From Clostridium sp. AN503 (GTDB lineage: Bacteria; Bacillota; Clostridia; Lachnospirales; Lachnospiraceae), in assembly GCF_040719375.1 (NCBI RefSeq), contig NZ_JBFDTP010000002.1, positions 372,001-436,000 of the forward strand: DNA of 64,000 bases, given 5' to 3'. Both the position numbers and the translations under genes were made by a program. The notes beneath the pieces were generated by a model. The model was not told where the DNA came from, did no database searches, and saw only the letters and a program-made list of their open reading frames with translations. Of the stretch, positions 8,161-16,646 are shown piece by piece (position 1 is the stretch's first letter; every line of letters begins with the position of its first letter).

Positions 8161-9419
8161 ACTTCTTTCTCCTCGTCTATTTTCCTGAGCAGGCAGGGAA
8201 ACAGTCCCAGGCTCCTCTCCAGGATTCCTTTTAAAAATGCAATGGTGATGCCATAATTGGTAAATGGTACGGCAGCATCTTCCGCACACTTCTGCCGGTA
8301 ATGGATCTCCCGCTCGTTCAGCATACAGCCGCCGCAGTGGATCACCAGGCGGTAGGGCGAGAGGTCCTCGGGAAAGTCATTTCCGGAGCTGGTATCAAAC
8401 AGCAGCTCTTTTCCCGTGTAGTTCCTGATCCAGTTGGGAATCTTTACGGAGCCGATATCCCCACACTGGCGATGGTGGGTGCAGCCCTCACAGATCAGCA
8501 CACGGTCCCCATCCTCCAGACGTCTGATGGAAGAGACGCCAAGGACAGCAGTTTCTAAAAAGCCCTTGTAGCGCGCCATCAGGATGGAGAAGGAGGTCAG
8601 GGGGATCGCAGCAGGGACGATCCTGCCGACCGCTTCAAAAGCCTGGCTGTCCGTGATGACCATGGCGGGCAGGATGCCTTTTAAGACCAGCCTGTCAAGG
8701 ATTTCGGAGAGCTCTGTATCTTTTGTTACCACAGAAACAGCCCCGGCCTCCAGGATATCCCGGATCATCTGCTGCTGCGGCAGGATCAGCCGCCCCTTCG
8801 GCGCGGAAGAATCGATGGGGATGACCAGAACCGCAAGGTCACCGGGACTTAAAAGGTCTCCCACCAGACGGCGGTTGAGACTGTCTGTCTGTACCAGGGA
8901 GGCGATCCGTTCCTTCAGTTCATGGATGCCGGAGCCTTTCAGGGCGCTGACACAGATGGAAGGCTCGCCATCTGCAGCAGGAACGCCTGCCGCAGATATC
9001 CCTGCCGCAGATGTGCATCCGACAGCCAGATCACATTTATTGTAAACTACAATATAGGGAATCTGCTTCTCCTTAAAAAGTGAGATCAATTCCTCGTCCG
9101 CTGCGGTCCTGCCCTCGCTCTGGTCGATGACCAGAACAGCGCAGTCCGATTTGTTTAATATCTGCCGGGTGCGTTTGATGCGCAGTTCTCCCAGCGCTCC
9201 TTCATCGTCAAAACCGGGGGTGTCGATGACGACCACCGGTCCCATGGGAAGCAGCTCCATAGACTTATATACCGGGTCGGTGGTGGTGCCCTTCACATCA
9301 GACACCACCGATATCTCCTGCCCGGTCACTGCATTGACGACGCTGGATTTGCCGGCGTTGCGCCGGCCGAAAAAGCCGATGTGGATACGCTCGGCGTAGG
9401 GCGTGCTGTTTAATCCCAT
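8157..9419 (-). CDS. hydF: [FeFe] hydrogenase H-cluster maturation GTPase HydF
   Basis: A 420-residue GTPase and scaffold that assembles and delivers the 2Fe subcluster to HydA. Visible are the P-loop GRRNAGKSS (about residues 18-26), DTPGFDDEG, NKCD, and the C-terminal cluster-binding pattern with CTHH and HCGGC about 48 residues apart. An Ala/Gly-rich insert after NKCDLAVG is encoded by a 12-base direct repeat (8986-8997 and 9001-9012, period 15). It lies in one operon with hydE and hydG and overlaps the next gene by ATGA. Confidence 0.96.
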   Translation of the reverse strand: MGLNSTPYAERIHIGFFGRRNAGKSSVVNAVTGQEISVVSDVKGTTTDPVYKSMELLPMGPVVVIDTPGFDDEGALGELRIKRTRQILNKSDCAVLVIDQSEGRTAADEELISLFKEKQIPYIVVYNKCDLAVGCTSAAGISAAGVPAADGEPSICVSALKGSGIHELKERIASLVQTDSLNRRLVGDLLSPGDLAVLVIPIDSSAPKGRLILPQQQMIRDILEAGAVSVVTKDTELSEILDRLVLKGILPAMVITDSQAFEAVGRIVPAAIPLTSFSILMARYKGFLETAVLGVSSIRRLEDGDRVLICEGCTHHRQCGDIGSVKIPNWIRNYTGKELLFDTSSGNDFPEDLSPYRLVIHCGGCMLNEREIHYRQKCAEDAAVPFTNYGITIAFLKGILERSLGLFPCLLRKIDEEKEV

Positions 9420-9467
9420 AGTCAGTCACCTCTCTGTAGAATCCATTGAAAACAGTGGGTACCGGGA

Positions 9468-10889
9468 TCAGAAACGGAAATCCCGGATTCCCTGTTCGAT
9501 CTTTTCCAGGTGGTCTTTGCAGATCTCACGCACCTTTTCCTTGGGAATGTTGTCAAGCTCTGCTAAGATCAGCTTTTCGCCGATGGCTTTTGTCTCTTCT
9601 GAAGCGTAGTCCATCAAGTATTCCTTTAAAGTCATCAGGGCGTTGGGGTGGCAGCAGTTCTGGATCTGCCCGCTCTTGCACAGGCTCATGAAACGGTCGC
9701 CGGTCCGTCCCTCCCGGTAGCAGGCCGTACAGAAGGAGGGGATGTAGCCCAGCTCCATCAGCCATTTCACCACTTCATCCAGGGTACGCTGGTCGGAAAC
9801 GTCAAACTGCTCCGTGTCGGTGGGACGCTCTTCCTCCTGGTAACCGCCCACGGAAGTGCGGGAGCCGCCGCTGATCTGGGATACGCCCAGGCGGATCACT
9901 TCCTCCCGCACCTTCTGGCTCTCCCGCGTCGAGATGATCATGCCGGTGTAAGGCACAGCCAGGCGGATCAGGGCGCAGAGCTTTGCAAAGATCTTGTCGT
10001 CTATGCCATTGTCAAAGGCGGATGGGTCAATATCATCTGCGTGCTTGATGCGCGGCACGCTGATGGTGTGAGGGCCAACCCCATGCACCGCCTCCAGATG
10101 TTCTGCGTGCATCAAAAGTCCGGCAAATTCATATTTATACAGCTCCAGCCCGAACAGAACGCCCAGTCCCACGTCGTCGATGCCGCCCTCCATAGCCCGG
10201 TCCATGGCCTCCGTGTGATAGCAGTAGTCATGTTTCGGTCCCGTCGGGTGCAGGGTTTCATAGCTTTCCTTGTGGTAGGTCTCCTGGAAAAGAATATAGG
10301 TTCCGATGCCGGCGTCCTTTAACTTCCGGTAGTTCTCCACGGTAGTCGCTGCGACATTTACATTGACCCTCCGGATCGCACCGTTTTTGTGTTTGATGGA
10401 ATAGATGGTATCGATGCATTCCAGTATGTATTCGATGGGATTGTTGACCGGGTCCTCGCCGGCCTCGATGGCGAGCCGCTTGTGGCCCATGTCCTGCAGT
10501 GCGATGACCTCGTCGGCAACCTCCTGCTGAGTCAGCTTCTTGCGTGCAATGTGTTTGTTTTTGCTGTGATAAGGGCAGTAGGTACAGCCGTTGATACAGT
10601 AATTGGACAGATACAAGGGCGCGAACATGACAATACGGTTGCCGTAAAACTTCTTTTTCAGTTCTTCAGCCAGGTCATAGATCTCCCGGATCTTTTCCTG
10701 GTTCTCACAGGCGAGGAGCACGGAGGCCTCCCGGTGGGTCAGACCCTTGCACAGACGGGCTTTCTCGATGATACTGTCGATGAGCGGGAGATTGTCTTTG
10801 TTCTCCTCTGCATAGGCGAGGGTGTTAAGGATCTCCTCGTGGTTGATGAATTCTTCTGCTTTTAATGAAGCTGGATTGTAAGTATACAT
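9468..10889 (-). CDS. hydG: [FeFe] hydrogenase maturase HydG, radical SAM tyrosine lyase
   Basis: A 473-residue radical SAM enzyme of full family length. It cleaves tyrosine to supply the CO and cyanide ligands of the H-cluster. The SAM cluster motif is YCINGCTYCPYH (Cys98, Cys102, Cys105). The C-terminal second cluster is seen as CTACYREGRTGDRF followed by a third Cys (SLCKSGQ). It lies between hydE and hydF in the same operon. The start ATG follows AAAGGAGAAATC. Confidence 0.97.
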   Translation of the reverse strand: MYTYNPASLKAEEFINHEEILNTLAYAEENKDNLPLIDSIIEKARLCKGLTHREASVLLACENQEKIREIYDLAEELKKKFYGNRIVMFAPLYLSNYCINGCTYCPYHSKNKHIARKKLTQQEVADEVIALQDMGHKRLAIEAGEDPVNNPIEYILECIDTIYSIKHKNGAIRRVNVNVAATTVENYRKLKDAGIGTYILFQETYHKESYETLHPTGPKHDYCYHTEAMDRAMEGGIDDVGLGVLFGLELYKYEFAGLLMHAEHLEAVHGVGPHTISVPRIKHADDIDPSAFDNGIDDKIFAKLCALIRLAVPYTGMIISTRESQKVREEVIRLGVSQISGGSRTSVGGYQEEERPTDTEQFDVSDQRTLDEVVKWLMELGYIPSFCTACYREGRTGDRFMSLCKSGQIQNCCHPNALMTLKEYLMDYASEETKAIGEKLILAELDNIPKEKVREICKDHLEKIEQGIRDFRF

Positions 10890-10926
10890 GATTTCTCCTT
10901 TCTTTTGGGTCAGCGTTGCTTCCCCG

Positions 10927-11970
10927 TCAGTGAATCAGACTGTCGCCGCGGTCTGCTTCGATGCGGTATCCGACGCTCTCCACACGGCGCCTTAAGCATC
11001 CCAGGCATTCGGCGGCCTCCTCACCGGTACAGATCTTATTGTCGTAAAGCTCGTATTTCTTCCGCACAGCGACTGGGGATAGATTGGGCATGATCACATT
11101 GGCGCCGTGCAAAAGACCGGCTTCCCGTCCGTCCGAACGGGCGGTTCCCAGAGCCGTGGTGGCTGGGAGCAGGACTCCGGGCAGCAGCAGGCGGATGATG
11201 GATAAAAGGTACAGGGTCAGGTCCACGGAACCGTTCGGCTCTCTAAAAAAGGGTGTGTCCTTGTGGGAGAGAAACGGTCCGATCCCTACCATATGGGGAC
11301 GGAATTCCTTGATGAAACGCAGGTCCCGCACCAGATGCTCTGCGGTCTGTCCCGGCGAGCCAACCATAAAGCCGCAGCCAGTCTGATATCCGATATCCCT
11401 TAAGTCGTGCAGGCAGTCCATCCGTTTTTTAAAGCTCATGCCCGCCGGATGGAGCATCTCATAATGGGACTGGTCTGCAGTCTCATGGCGGAGCAGGTAG
11501 CGGTCCGCGCCCGCGTCAAAAAGCCTCTGATAGCTCTCGTGGCTCCGCTCCCCCAGAGACAGGGTGATGGCGCAATCAGGGAACTCCCGGCGTATGGCGG
11601 ATACGATGGCAGTCATGCGGGCGTCATCGTACCAGGGGTCTTCTCCACCCTGCAGAACGAAGGTGCGGTAGCCCAAAGCATAGCCCTGACGGCAGCAGGC
11701 CAGGATCGTCTCTGTGTCCAGACGGTAGCGCTGTGCGTTCTGGTTGCTGCGGCGGATCCCACAGTAGAGGCAGTCGTTTTTGCAGTAGTTGGTAAATTCG
11801 ATCAGCCCCCGGAGAAAGACCCGGTTCCCGTACATGTTCCGGCACTGCATGGCAGCCTGTTCCTGAAGAAAATGGTCCGTCTCACCGTCCCGTCCGTTGA
11901 TCAGTTCCAACAGGCCCTGGTCCGGCAGGTCATGGCGCTCTGCCAGTTCGGCGGCAAGGGCCAGCATCAT
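10927..11970 (-). CDS. hydE: [FeFe] hydrogenase maturase HydE, radical SAM
   Basis: A 347-residue radical SAM protein with the cluster motif YCKNDCLYCGIR (Cys63, Cys67, Cys70), followed by the HydE-type RYRLDTETILACC and GGEDPWY blocks. HydE acts downstream of HydG in building the azadithiolate-bridged 2Fe unit. Its ATG overlaps the stop of the TM1266-like gene by four bases, so it is coupled to it. BioB is the nearest alternative, but the neighbours hydG and hydF settle the call. Confidence 0.95.
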   Translation of the reverse strand: MMLALAAELAERHDLPDQGLLELINGRDGETDHFLQEQAAMQCRNMYGNRVFLRGLIEFTNYCKNDCLYCGIRRSNQNAQRYRLDTETILACCRQGYALGYRTFVLQGGEDPWYDDARMTAIVSAIRREFPDCAITLSLGERSHESYQRLFDAGADRYLLRHETADQSHYEMLHPAGMSFKKRMDCLHDLRDIGYQTGCGFMVGSPGQTAEHLVRDLRFIKEFRPHMVGIGPFLSHKDTPFFREPNGSVDLTLYLLSIIRLLLPGVLLPATTALGTARSDGREAGLLHGANVIMPNLSPVAVRKKYELYDNKICTGEEAAECLGCLRRRVESVGYRIEADRGDSLIH

Positions 11971-12227
11971 GTCCCCACTCCTGAGTAGGCGGTCTTGGAG
12001 CTGATGCCCTTCAGCTTCCCGATCTTTCCTGAGAGCGCGGAGATGACCGGCTGGGGCGCGTCGATGGCGATGCTGATAATGCTTAAATTCTTCTGGCGGT
12101 AGGGGATGCCCATACGCCCAATGATGTACTCGCTGTAGCCATGAAGGATCTCATTGAGCGATTCCACTGCCTCCGGGTTTTCCACAACAATGCCGATTAC
12201 GGCGATTCTGGTTTCTGGCTGTTCCAT
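11967..12227 (-). CDS. TM1266-family putative iron-only hydrogenase system regulator
   Basis: An 86-residue ACT/NikR-C-like protein (MEQPETRIAVIGIVVENPEA, IIGRMGIPYR, GKIGKLKGISSK). The TM1266 family sits at the head of hyd maturation operons and is thought to sense or regulate. The start chosen is the ATG at 12227 with AGGAGGAC just upstream; an upstream in-frame start would add 21 unconserved residues. It is the first gene of the TM1266-hydE-hydG-hydF-MBL operon. No DNA-binding domain is visible, so any regulation may be post-transcriptional or by ligand. Confidence 0.88.
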   Translation of the reverse strand: MEQPETRIAVIGIVVENPEAVESLNEILHGYSEYIIGRMGIPYRQKNLSIISIAIDAPQPVISALSGKIGKLKGISSKTAYSGVGT

Positions 12228-12255
12228 CCATAGTCCTCCTTTGAATAATAAATAA

Positions 12256-12284
12256 ACCGTATCGGACTGGTGATCCGGTACGGT
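12256..12284 (-). promoter_or_regulatory. Attenuator-like hairpin in the hyd operon leader
   Basis: On the minus strand an 11-bp stem (12284-12274 with 12266-12256; one A-C mismatch on this strand, G-U on the other) is followed by TTTATTTATTATT and then the AGGAGG of the TM1266-like gene. A hairpin with a U-rich tail between promoter and first start codon fits a leader attenuator. The trigger is not visible. Confidence 0.4.
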
Positions 12285-12368
12285 CTGCAATATATCCCTC
12301 TAAAAAAGTTTGATTGTCTGCCGAACCTTTTACCTCAAACCCAGTTTTTGGTGTCAGGATACAAGGTC

Positions 12369-12397
12369 ATCGTATCACACGAGAGAAAATTTCGCAA
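12369..12397 (-). promoter_or_regulatory. Possible promoter for the hyd maturation operon
   Basis: On the minus strand, TTGCGA (complement of 12392-12397) and TACGAT (complement of 12369-12374) are spaced 17 bases apart. This would give a leader of about 135 bases ahead of the TM1266-like gene. Confidence 0.4.
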
Positions 12398-12499
12398 TAA
12401 CAAAATATCCTGTCCGATCCCCCGCCTGCCGCCGCTGCAAAATGCGGGACACGCAGGAAAAATATTTTGTCCATATTCTGCCAAATATACTAGGAATAC

Positions 12500-12528
12500 T
12501 TGACGGCGCACCAGTTATCGCGTAAAAT
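12500..12528 (+). promoter_or_regulatory. Promoter for the ecfA1-ecfA2-ecfT-truA operon
   Basis: TTGACG (12500-12505) and TAAAAT (12523-12528) with a 17-base spacer, about 42 bases before the ecfA1 start. The rest of 12298-12499 shows no gene. Confidence 0.7.
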
Positions 12529-12570
12529 TGAGAAACGTATCAACGAAGTTTTCAGGAAGGGGAATCCAAT

Positions 12571-13464
12571 ATGGGGATTATCAGGGCTTCCAAGTTAATA
12601 TATGATTATATCCGCAGGGATGAAGAAGACCATGTGGAGGAAGTGAACCGGGCCATTGACGAACTGACGCTGGATATCAAGACCGGCGATTTCGTTGCGA
12701 TCCTGGGTCACAACGGTTCCGGCAAGTCCACCTTTGCCAAGCAGATCAACGGCATCCTGCTCCCGACGGACGGGACGGTGTGGATATCCGGCATGGACAC
12801 CGCCGATGACGCCCATATCTGGGATATCAGAAAGACGGCGGGGATGGTTTTTCAGAACCCGGACAACCAGATCATCGGGAATATTGTGGAGGAGGATGTC
12901 GGGTTTGGGCCAGAGAACTTAGGTGTTCCCACGGACGAGATCTGGAGGCGGGTAGATGAGAGCCTGGAGGCAGTCGGCATGGCTGCGTTCCGCATGAAGT
13001 CGCCCAACAAGCTTTCGGGAGGACAGAAGCAGCGGGTAGCGATCGCCGGCGTCATGGCAATGAAGCCCCAGTGTATCATCCTGGACGAGCCGACCGCCAT
13101 GCTGGACCCAAACGGGCGGAAAGAGGTGATCTCCACGCTCCATGAGCTGAACCGGAAGGAAGGCATCACGGTGCTTCTCATTACCCATTATATGGAGGAG
13201 GTCATCGACGCGGACCGGGTCATCGTCATGGACGACGGGCGGCTGGTCATGGACGGGACGCCGCGTGAGATATTTTCCAGAGTTGGCGAGCTTAAGTCCT
13301 ACCGCCTAGATGTACCGCAGGTGACGGAGCTGGCTTACGAGCTGAAACAGGATGGTGTGGAGCTGCCGGATGGGATACTGACCATGGAGGAGCTGATGGA
13401 GCACCTGCTCCCCATGCTCAAGGAGCGGTATCCGGATGAGGTATGGCTGGAGGAAGAAGCGTAA
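12571..13464 (+). CDS. ecfA1: Energy-coupling factor transporter ATPase EcfA1
   Basis: A 297-residue ABC ATPase with Walker A GHNGSGKST (about 46-54), the Q-loop FQNPDNQ, signature LSGGQKQR, Walker B IILDEPTAMLDP and the switch His of LLITHYMEE. It forms the ECF module with EcfA2 and EcfT and powers vitamin or metal uptake through exchangeable S subunits encoded elsewhere. Its stop overlaps the ecfA2 start by one base. Order and location before truA and rplM-rpsI match other Firmicutes. Confidence 0.94.
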   Translation: MGIIRASKLIYDYIRRDEEDHVEEVNRAIDELTLDIKTGDFVAILGHNGSGKSTFAKQINGILLPTDGTVWISGMDTADDAHIWDIRKTAGMVFQNPDNQIIGNIVEEDVGFGPENLGVPTDEIWRRVDESLEAVGMAAFRMKSPNKLSGGQKQRVAIAGVMAMKPQCIILDEPTAMLDPNGRKEVISTLHELNRKEGITVLLITHYMEEVIDADRVIVMDDGRLVMDGTPREIFSRVGELKSYRLDVPQVTELAYELKQDGVELPDGILTMEELMEHLLPMLKERYPDEVWLEEEA

Positions 13465-14312
13465 TGTCAATTAAGGCAGAACATGTGAACTATATATATG
13501 GAGAAGGCACGGCCTTTGAGCAGTATGCGCTGCGGGATTTAAGCTTTGAGATCGAGGATGGACAGTTCATCGGGCTGATCGGTCACACGGGTTCCGGTAA
13601 ATCCACCCTGATCCAGCATTTGAACGGGCTTTTGCGGGCGACCAGCGGAACCATCTATTATAATGGAGAGAATATCTATCAGAATGGCTACGACATGAAG
13701 GCGCTGCGCAGCAAGGTAGGACTGGTGTTCCAGTACCCGGAGCATCAGCTTTTTGAGGTAGATGTGTTTTCCGACGTTTGTTTTGGACCGAAGAACCAGA
13801 AGCTGCCGAAGGATGAGATTGAGGCCAGGGCAAGGGAAGCCCTCAGGCAGGTAGGGCTGGATGAGAAATTCTGGGACCAGTCGCCCTTTGAGCTTTCCGG
13901 AGGACAGAAGCGCCGCGTGGCGATTGCCGGGGTGCTGGCGATGCAGCCGGAGGTGCTGATCCTGGATGAGCCGACCGCCGGACTGGACCCGAAGGGCAGG
14001 GATGAGATCCTGGATGAGATTGAGACGCTGCACCGGGAGAAGAAGATGACGATCATCCTGGTATCCCACAGCATGGAGGATATTGCGCAGTATGCAGACC
14101 GGATCATGGTGATGAACCAGGGAGAAAAGATCTTCGACGCTCCTCCGCGGGAAGTATTCAAGCATTACCGGGAACTGGAGAAGATTGGTCTGGCAGCTCC
14201 GCAGATTACCTACATTGTGCATCACTTAAAGGAGCACGGGGTTCCGATCGACAATGATATCACAACCGTTGCGGAGGCGAAGGATGCGATCCTGAAGCTT
14301 TTAAAGGATTGA
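13464..14312 (+). CDS. ecfA2: Energy-coupling factor transporter ATPase EcfA2
   Basis: A 282-residue ABC ATPase, the second of the ECF pair: Walker A GHTGSGKST, Q-loop FQYPEHQLFE (typical of EcfA2), signature LSGGQKRR, Walker B LILDEPTAGLDP, switch LVSHSMED. The start is the ATG at 13464 within TAATG; the GGAGGAAG just upstream in the ecfA1 tail serves as ribosome site. An in-frame start 7 codons earlier is less likely. It pairs with EcfA1 and EcfT. Confidence 0.94.
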   Translation: MSIKAEHVNYIYGEGTAFEQYALRDLSFEIEDGQFIGLIGHTGSGKSTLIQHLNGLLRATSGTIYYNGENIYQNGYDMKALRSKVGLVFQYPEHQLFEVDVFSDVCFGPKNQKLPKDEIEARAREALRQVGLDEKFWDQSPFELSGGQKRRVAIAGVLAMQPEVLILDEPTAGLDPKGRDEILDEIETLHREKKMTIILVSHSMEDIAQYADRIMVMNQGEKIFDAPPREVFKHYRELEKIGLAAPQITYIVHHLKEHGVPIDNDITTVAEAKDAILKLLKD

Positions 14313-14349
14313 CCTGTGGCAGCATATCATATAGAAAGAAGAACAAAAA

Positions 14350-15150
14350 ATGATACGAGATATTACATTAGGACAATATTACCCGGTGGATTCGCTGCTG
14401 CACCGGATGGACCCGCGGACCAAGCTGTTCGGTACGCTGGTGTTTATCATTTCTTTATTTATAGCAAACAGCATTCCGGCATATATTGCGGCGGTTGTAT
14501 TCCTGGCTGGAGCGATCCGGCTGTCGAAGGTGCCGTTTAAGTTCATTGTGCGTGGCTTGAAAGCCATTGTGTTCCTGCTGCTGATCAGCGTCAGCTTCAA
14601 TCTGTTTCTGACGCCGGGGACGGTCCTGTTCCAGATCGGATTTTTGAAGCTGACGTTGGAAGGGCTGAAAACAGCGGGATTTATGGGGCTGCGCCTGGTA
14701 TTTTTGGTGATCGGTTCCTCCATCATGACGCTGACCACGACCCCCAACGAGCTGACGGACGGTCTGGAAAAGAGCCTTGGGTTTTTAAATAAGATCGGAG
14801 TGCCGGTGCACGAAGTATCCATGATGATGTCCATTGCGCTGCGCTTTATCCCTATCCTGGTTGAGGAGACTGACAAGATCATGAAGGCGCAGATGGCGCG
14901 TGGCGCTGATTTCGAGAGTGGGAACCTGATCCAGAAGGCCAAGGCCATGGTGCCGCTGTTAGTGCCGCTGTTCATCTCCGCATTCCGCCGGGCTACGGAC
15001 TTAGCCATGGCGATGGAAGCCCGCTGTTACCACGGCGGAGAGGGGCGGACCAAGATGAAGCCGCTCCACTATGCGCGGAGGGATAAGATCGCTTACGTTG
15101 TATATCTTGTATATTTTGTGATCGTTTTTTTGCTGAGAGGTAGTCTATGA
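14350..15150 (+). CDS. ecfT: Energy-coupling factor transporter transmembrane protein EcfT
   Basis: A 266-residue membrane protein with about five to six hydrophobic segments. Two coupling-helix signatures are visible: MARGADFE (ARG motif) and MEARCYHGG, close to the usual ARGY. It links the S component to the two ATPases. It begins 37 bases after ecfA2 and its stop overlaps the truA start by ATGA. No S-component gene lies in the window, consistent with a shared (group II) ECF module. Confidence 0.93.
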   Translation: MIRDITLGQYYPVDSLLHRMDPRTKLFGTLVFIISLFIANSIPAYIAAVVFLAGAIRLSKVPFKFIVRGLKAIVFLLLISVSFNLFLTPGTVLFQIGFLKLTLEGLKTAGFMGLRLVFLVIGSSIMTLTTTPNELTDGLEKSLGFLNKIGVPVHEVSMMMSIALRFIPILVEETDKIMKAQMARGADFESGNLIQKAKAMVPLLVPLFISAFRRATDLAMAMEARCYHGGEGRTKMKPLHYARRDKIAYVVYLVYFVIVFLLRGSL

Positions 15151-16295
15151 AACGGGTGAAGCTGGTTGTAGCCTATGACGGCACCAACTACTGCGGCTGG
15201 CAGCTCCAGCCCAACGGCGTGACCATAGAGGAAGTGTTAAACCGTGCGCTGTCAGAACTTTTAAAGGAGCCTGTCACTGTGATCGGTGCAAGCCGCACCG
15301 ATTCCGGCGTCCATGCCAGAGGAAATGTTGCAGTGTTTGATACGGAAAACAGGATGCCCGCAGACAAGATCTGCTTTGCCTTAAACCAGCGTCTGCCGGA
15401 CGACATCCGCATCCAGTCCTCAGAAGAAGTCCCCTTAGACTGGCATCCAAGAAAAGCCAACTGCACCAAGACCTATGAATACAAGATCTTAAACCGTAAG
15501 ATCGCCATGCCCTTAGAGCGTCTGTACTCCCATTTCTGCTACGTCCCCCTGGACGTAGAAAAGATGAGGCAGGCGGCCCAGTACATCATCGGCGAGCACG
15601 ACTTCAAGAGCTTTTGCACCGTGCGTACCCAGGCGGAAGAGACCGTGAGGACGGTTTACAGCCTGGATATCACGAAAGAAGATGACATGATCACCATCCG
15701 CATCAGCGGAAACGGTTTCCTCTACAATATGGTCCGGATCATCGCAGGGACCCTTATGAAAGCAGGGATGGGAGTCTATCCGCCGGAGCATGTGCAGGAG
15801 ATCATTGAGGCGAGGGACCGGCAGCAGGCCGGCCAGACCGCGCTGGCAAAGGGACTGACCCTGGTGAGTATGGAGTATGAGACGGAGCTTCCACAGTGGC
15901 AGTACAGCGAGAACCTCCACTGGAATTATGACATCCTCCAGTCCCATATCAAGGCGGACGGGATCGCCTATTTCCTGATCGAGCGTTGCGAGGACGAAGA
16001 GTGGGAAAGACTGCTCCGGCGAAACATCCACCATGCATTTCAGAACGGCGCGCGAAAGGTTTTTCTGATCGATCTGGAAAAGGACCGCCTGACGCCTGGA
16101 GATAGCTACGGATATTATGTGATCGAGGACATGGAGCCTGAAACCATGGGCGATGCCATGATGCTTCTGGATGACGATGAGAACATGGCGATCATGGAGA
16201 TCCATTGCATGGCGGAGCGAAAGACCGGCGGAATGCCCATGTGGTACCTGGCGGTGGATAGCGGCCCAGCAGTCGCCACTTCCTCCCGCTCTTGA
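15147..16295 (+). CDS. truA: tRNA pseudouridine(38-40) synthase TruA with C-terminal extension
   Basis: A 382-residue protein. Residues 1-245 are a complete TruA: YDGTNYCGWQ at the start, the catalytic Asp52 in SRTDSGVHARG, KTYEYKI, GEHDFKSFC and NGFLYNMVRIIAG. The remaining 137 residues are a hydrophilic, acidic tail not found in standard TruA proteins of about 245-265 residues; it may be an added domain. It modifies uridines 38-40 of the tRNA anticodon arm. The start overlaps the ecfT stop (ATGA), so it is coupled to the ECF operon. Confidence 0.94.
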   Translation: MKRVKLVVAYDGTNYCGWQLQPNGVTIEEVLNRALSELLKEPVTVIGASRTDSGVHARGNVAVFDTENRMPADKICFALNQRLPDDIRIQSSEEVPLDWHPRKANCTKTYEYKILNRKIAMPLERLYSHFCYVPLDVEKMRQAAQYIIGEHDFKSFCTVRTQAEETVRTVYSLDITKEDDMITIRISGNGFLYNMVRIIAGTLMKAGMGVYPPEHVQEIIEARDRQQAGQTALAKGLTLVSMEYETELPQWQYSENLHWNYDILQSHIKADGIAYFLIERCEDEEWERLLRRNIHHAFQNGARKVFLIDLEKDRLTPGDSYGYYVIEDMEPETMGDAMMLLDDDENMAIMEIHCMAERKTGGMPMWYLAVDSGPAVATSSRS

Positions 16296-16332
16296 ATTTA
16301 TGTGCGGATGCGAGATACCAGAAGGTCGGCCA

Positions 16333-16449
16333 CGTTCAGTTCAGCCTAGTTTGTTACTATGGGAAGGCGCGGACGGCAGAGTGACCTCCAGATGCGTTCT
16401 GCCGTCCGCGCCTTCCACCGCGACACCCTCCCCCGCGCTGAACTGAACG
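16333..16449. repeat. Large nested palindrome between truA and rplM
   Basis: An outer 13-bp inverted repeat (16333-16345 with 16437-16449) encloses a perfect 19-bp inverted repeat (16362-16380 with 16398-16416, loop 17 bases). There is no U-run after either arm, so it is not a standard terminator. It may be a REP-type or mobile palindromic element, or an RNA processing site. It fills most of the 351-base gap after truA. Confidence 0.75.
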
Positions 16450-16501
16450 CACTCCCATTATGAATTTTCCCCGCATCCCCCCAAAAATCAAGAAAATCTG
16501 C

Positions 16502-16530
16502 TTGACACACGTGGACAGGTGGGATATAAT
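16502..16530 (+). promoter_or_regulatory. Consensus promoter for rplM-rpsI
   Basis: Perfect TTGACA (16502-16507) and TATAAT (16525-16530) with a 17-base spacer, as expected for a strongly expressed ribosomal-protein operon. Confidence 0.9.
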
Positions 16531-16544
16531 GTATAACTGTGACG

Positions 16545-16600
16545 TTAGGTGGAAATGCTTAGGCCAAAGCCCCGGAGTAGGCATTTTACTATAATTGTTA
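16545..16600 (+). promoter_or_regulatory. L13-type ribosomal protein leader RNA
   Basis: The rplM 5' leader contains AAATGC (16553-16558) pairing with GCATTT (16581-16586) around an inner GGC/GCC hairpin and an AGGCC segment. Position and pattern fit the autoregulatory L13 leader of Firmicutes, where excess L13 represses its operon. Recognition is by eye; a covariance-model search would settle it. Confidence 0.55.
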
Positions 16601-16646
16601 AGCGAAAAGTTGAATCAGAAGCAGTAATTTAACAGGAGGTTAACCA

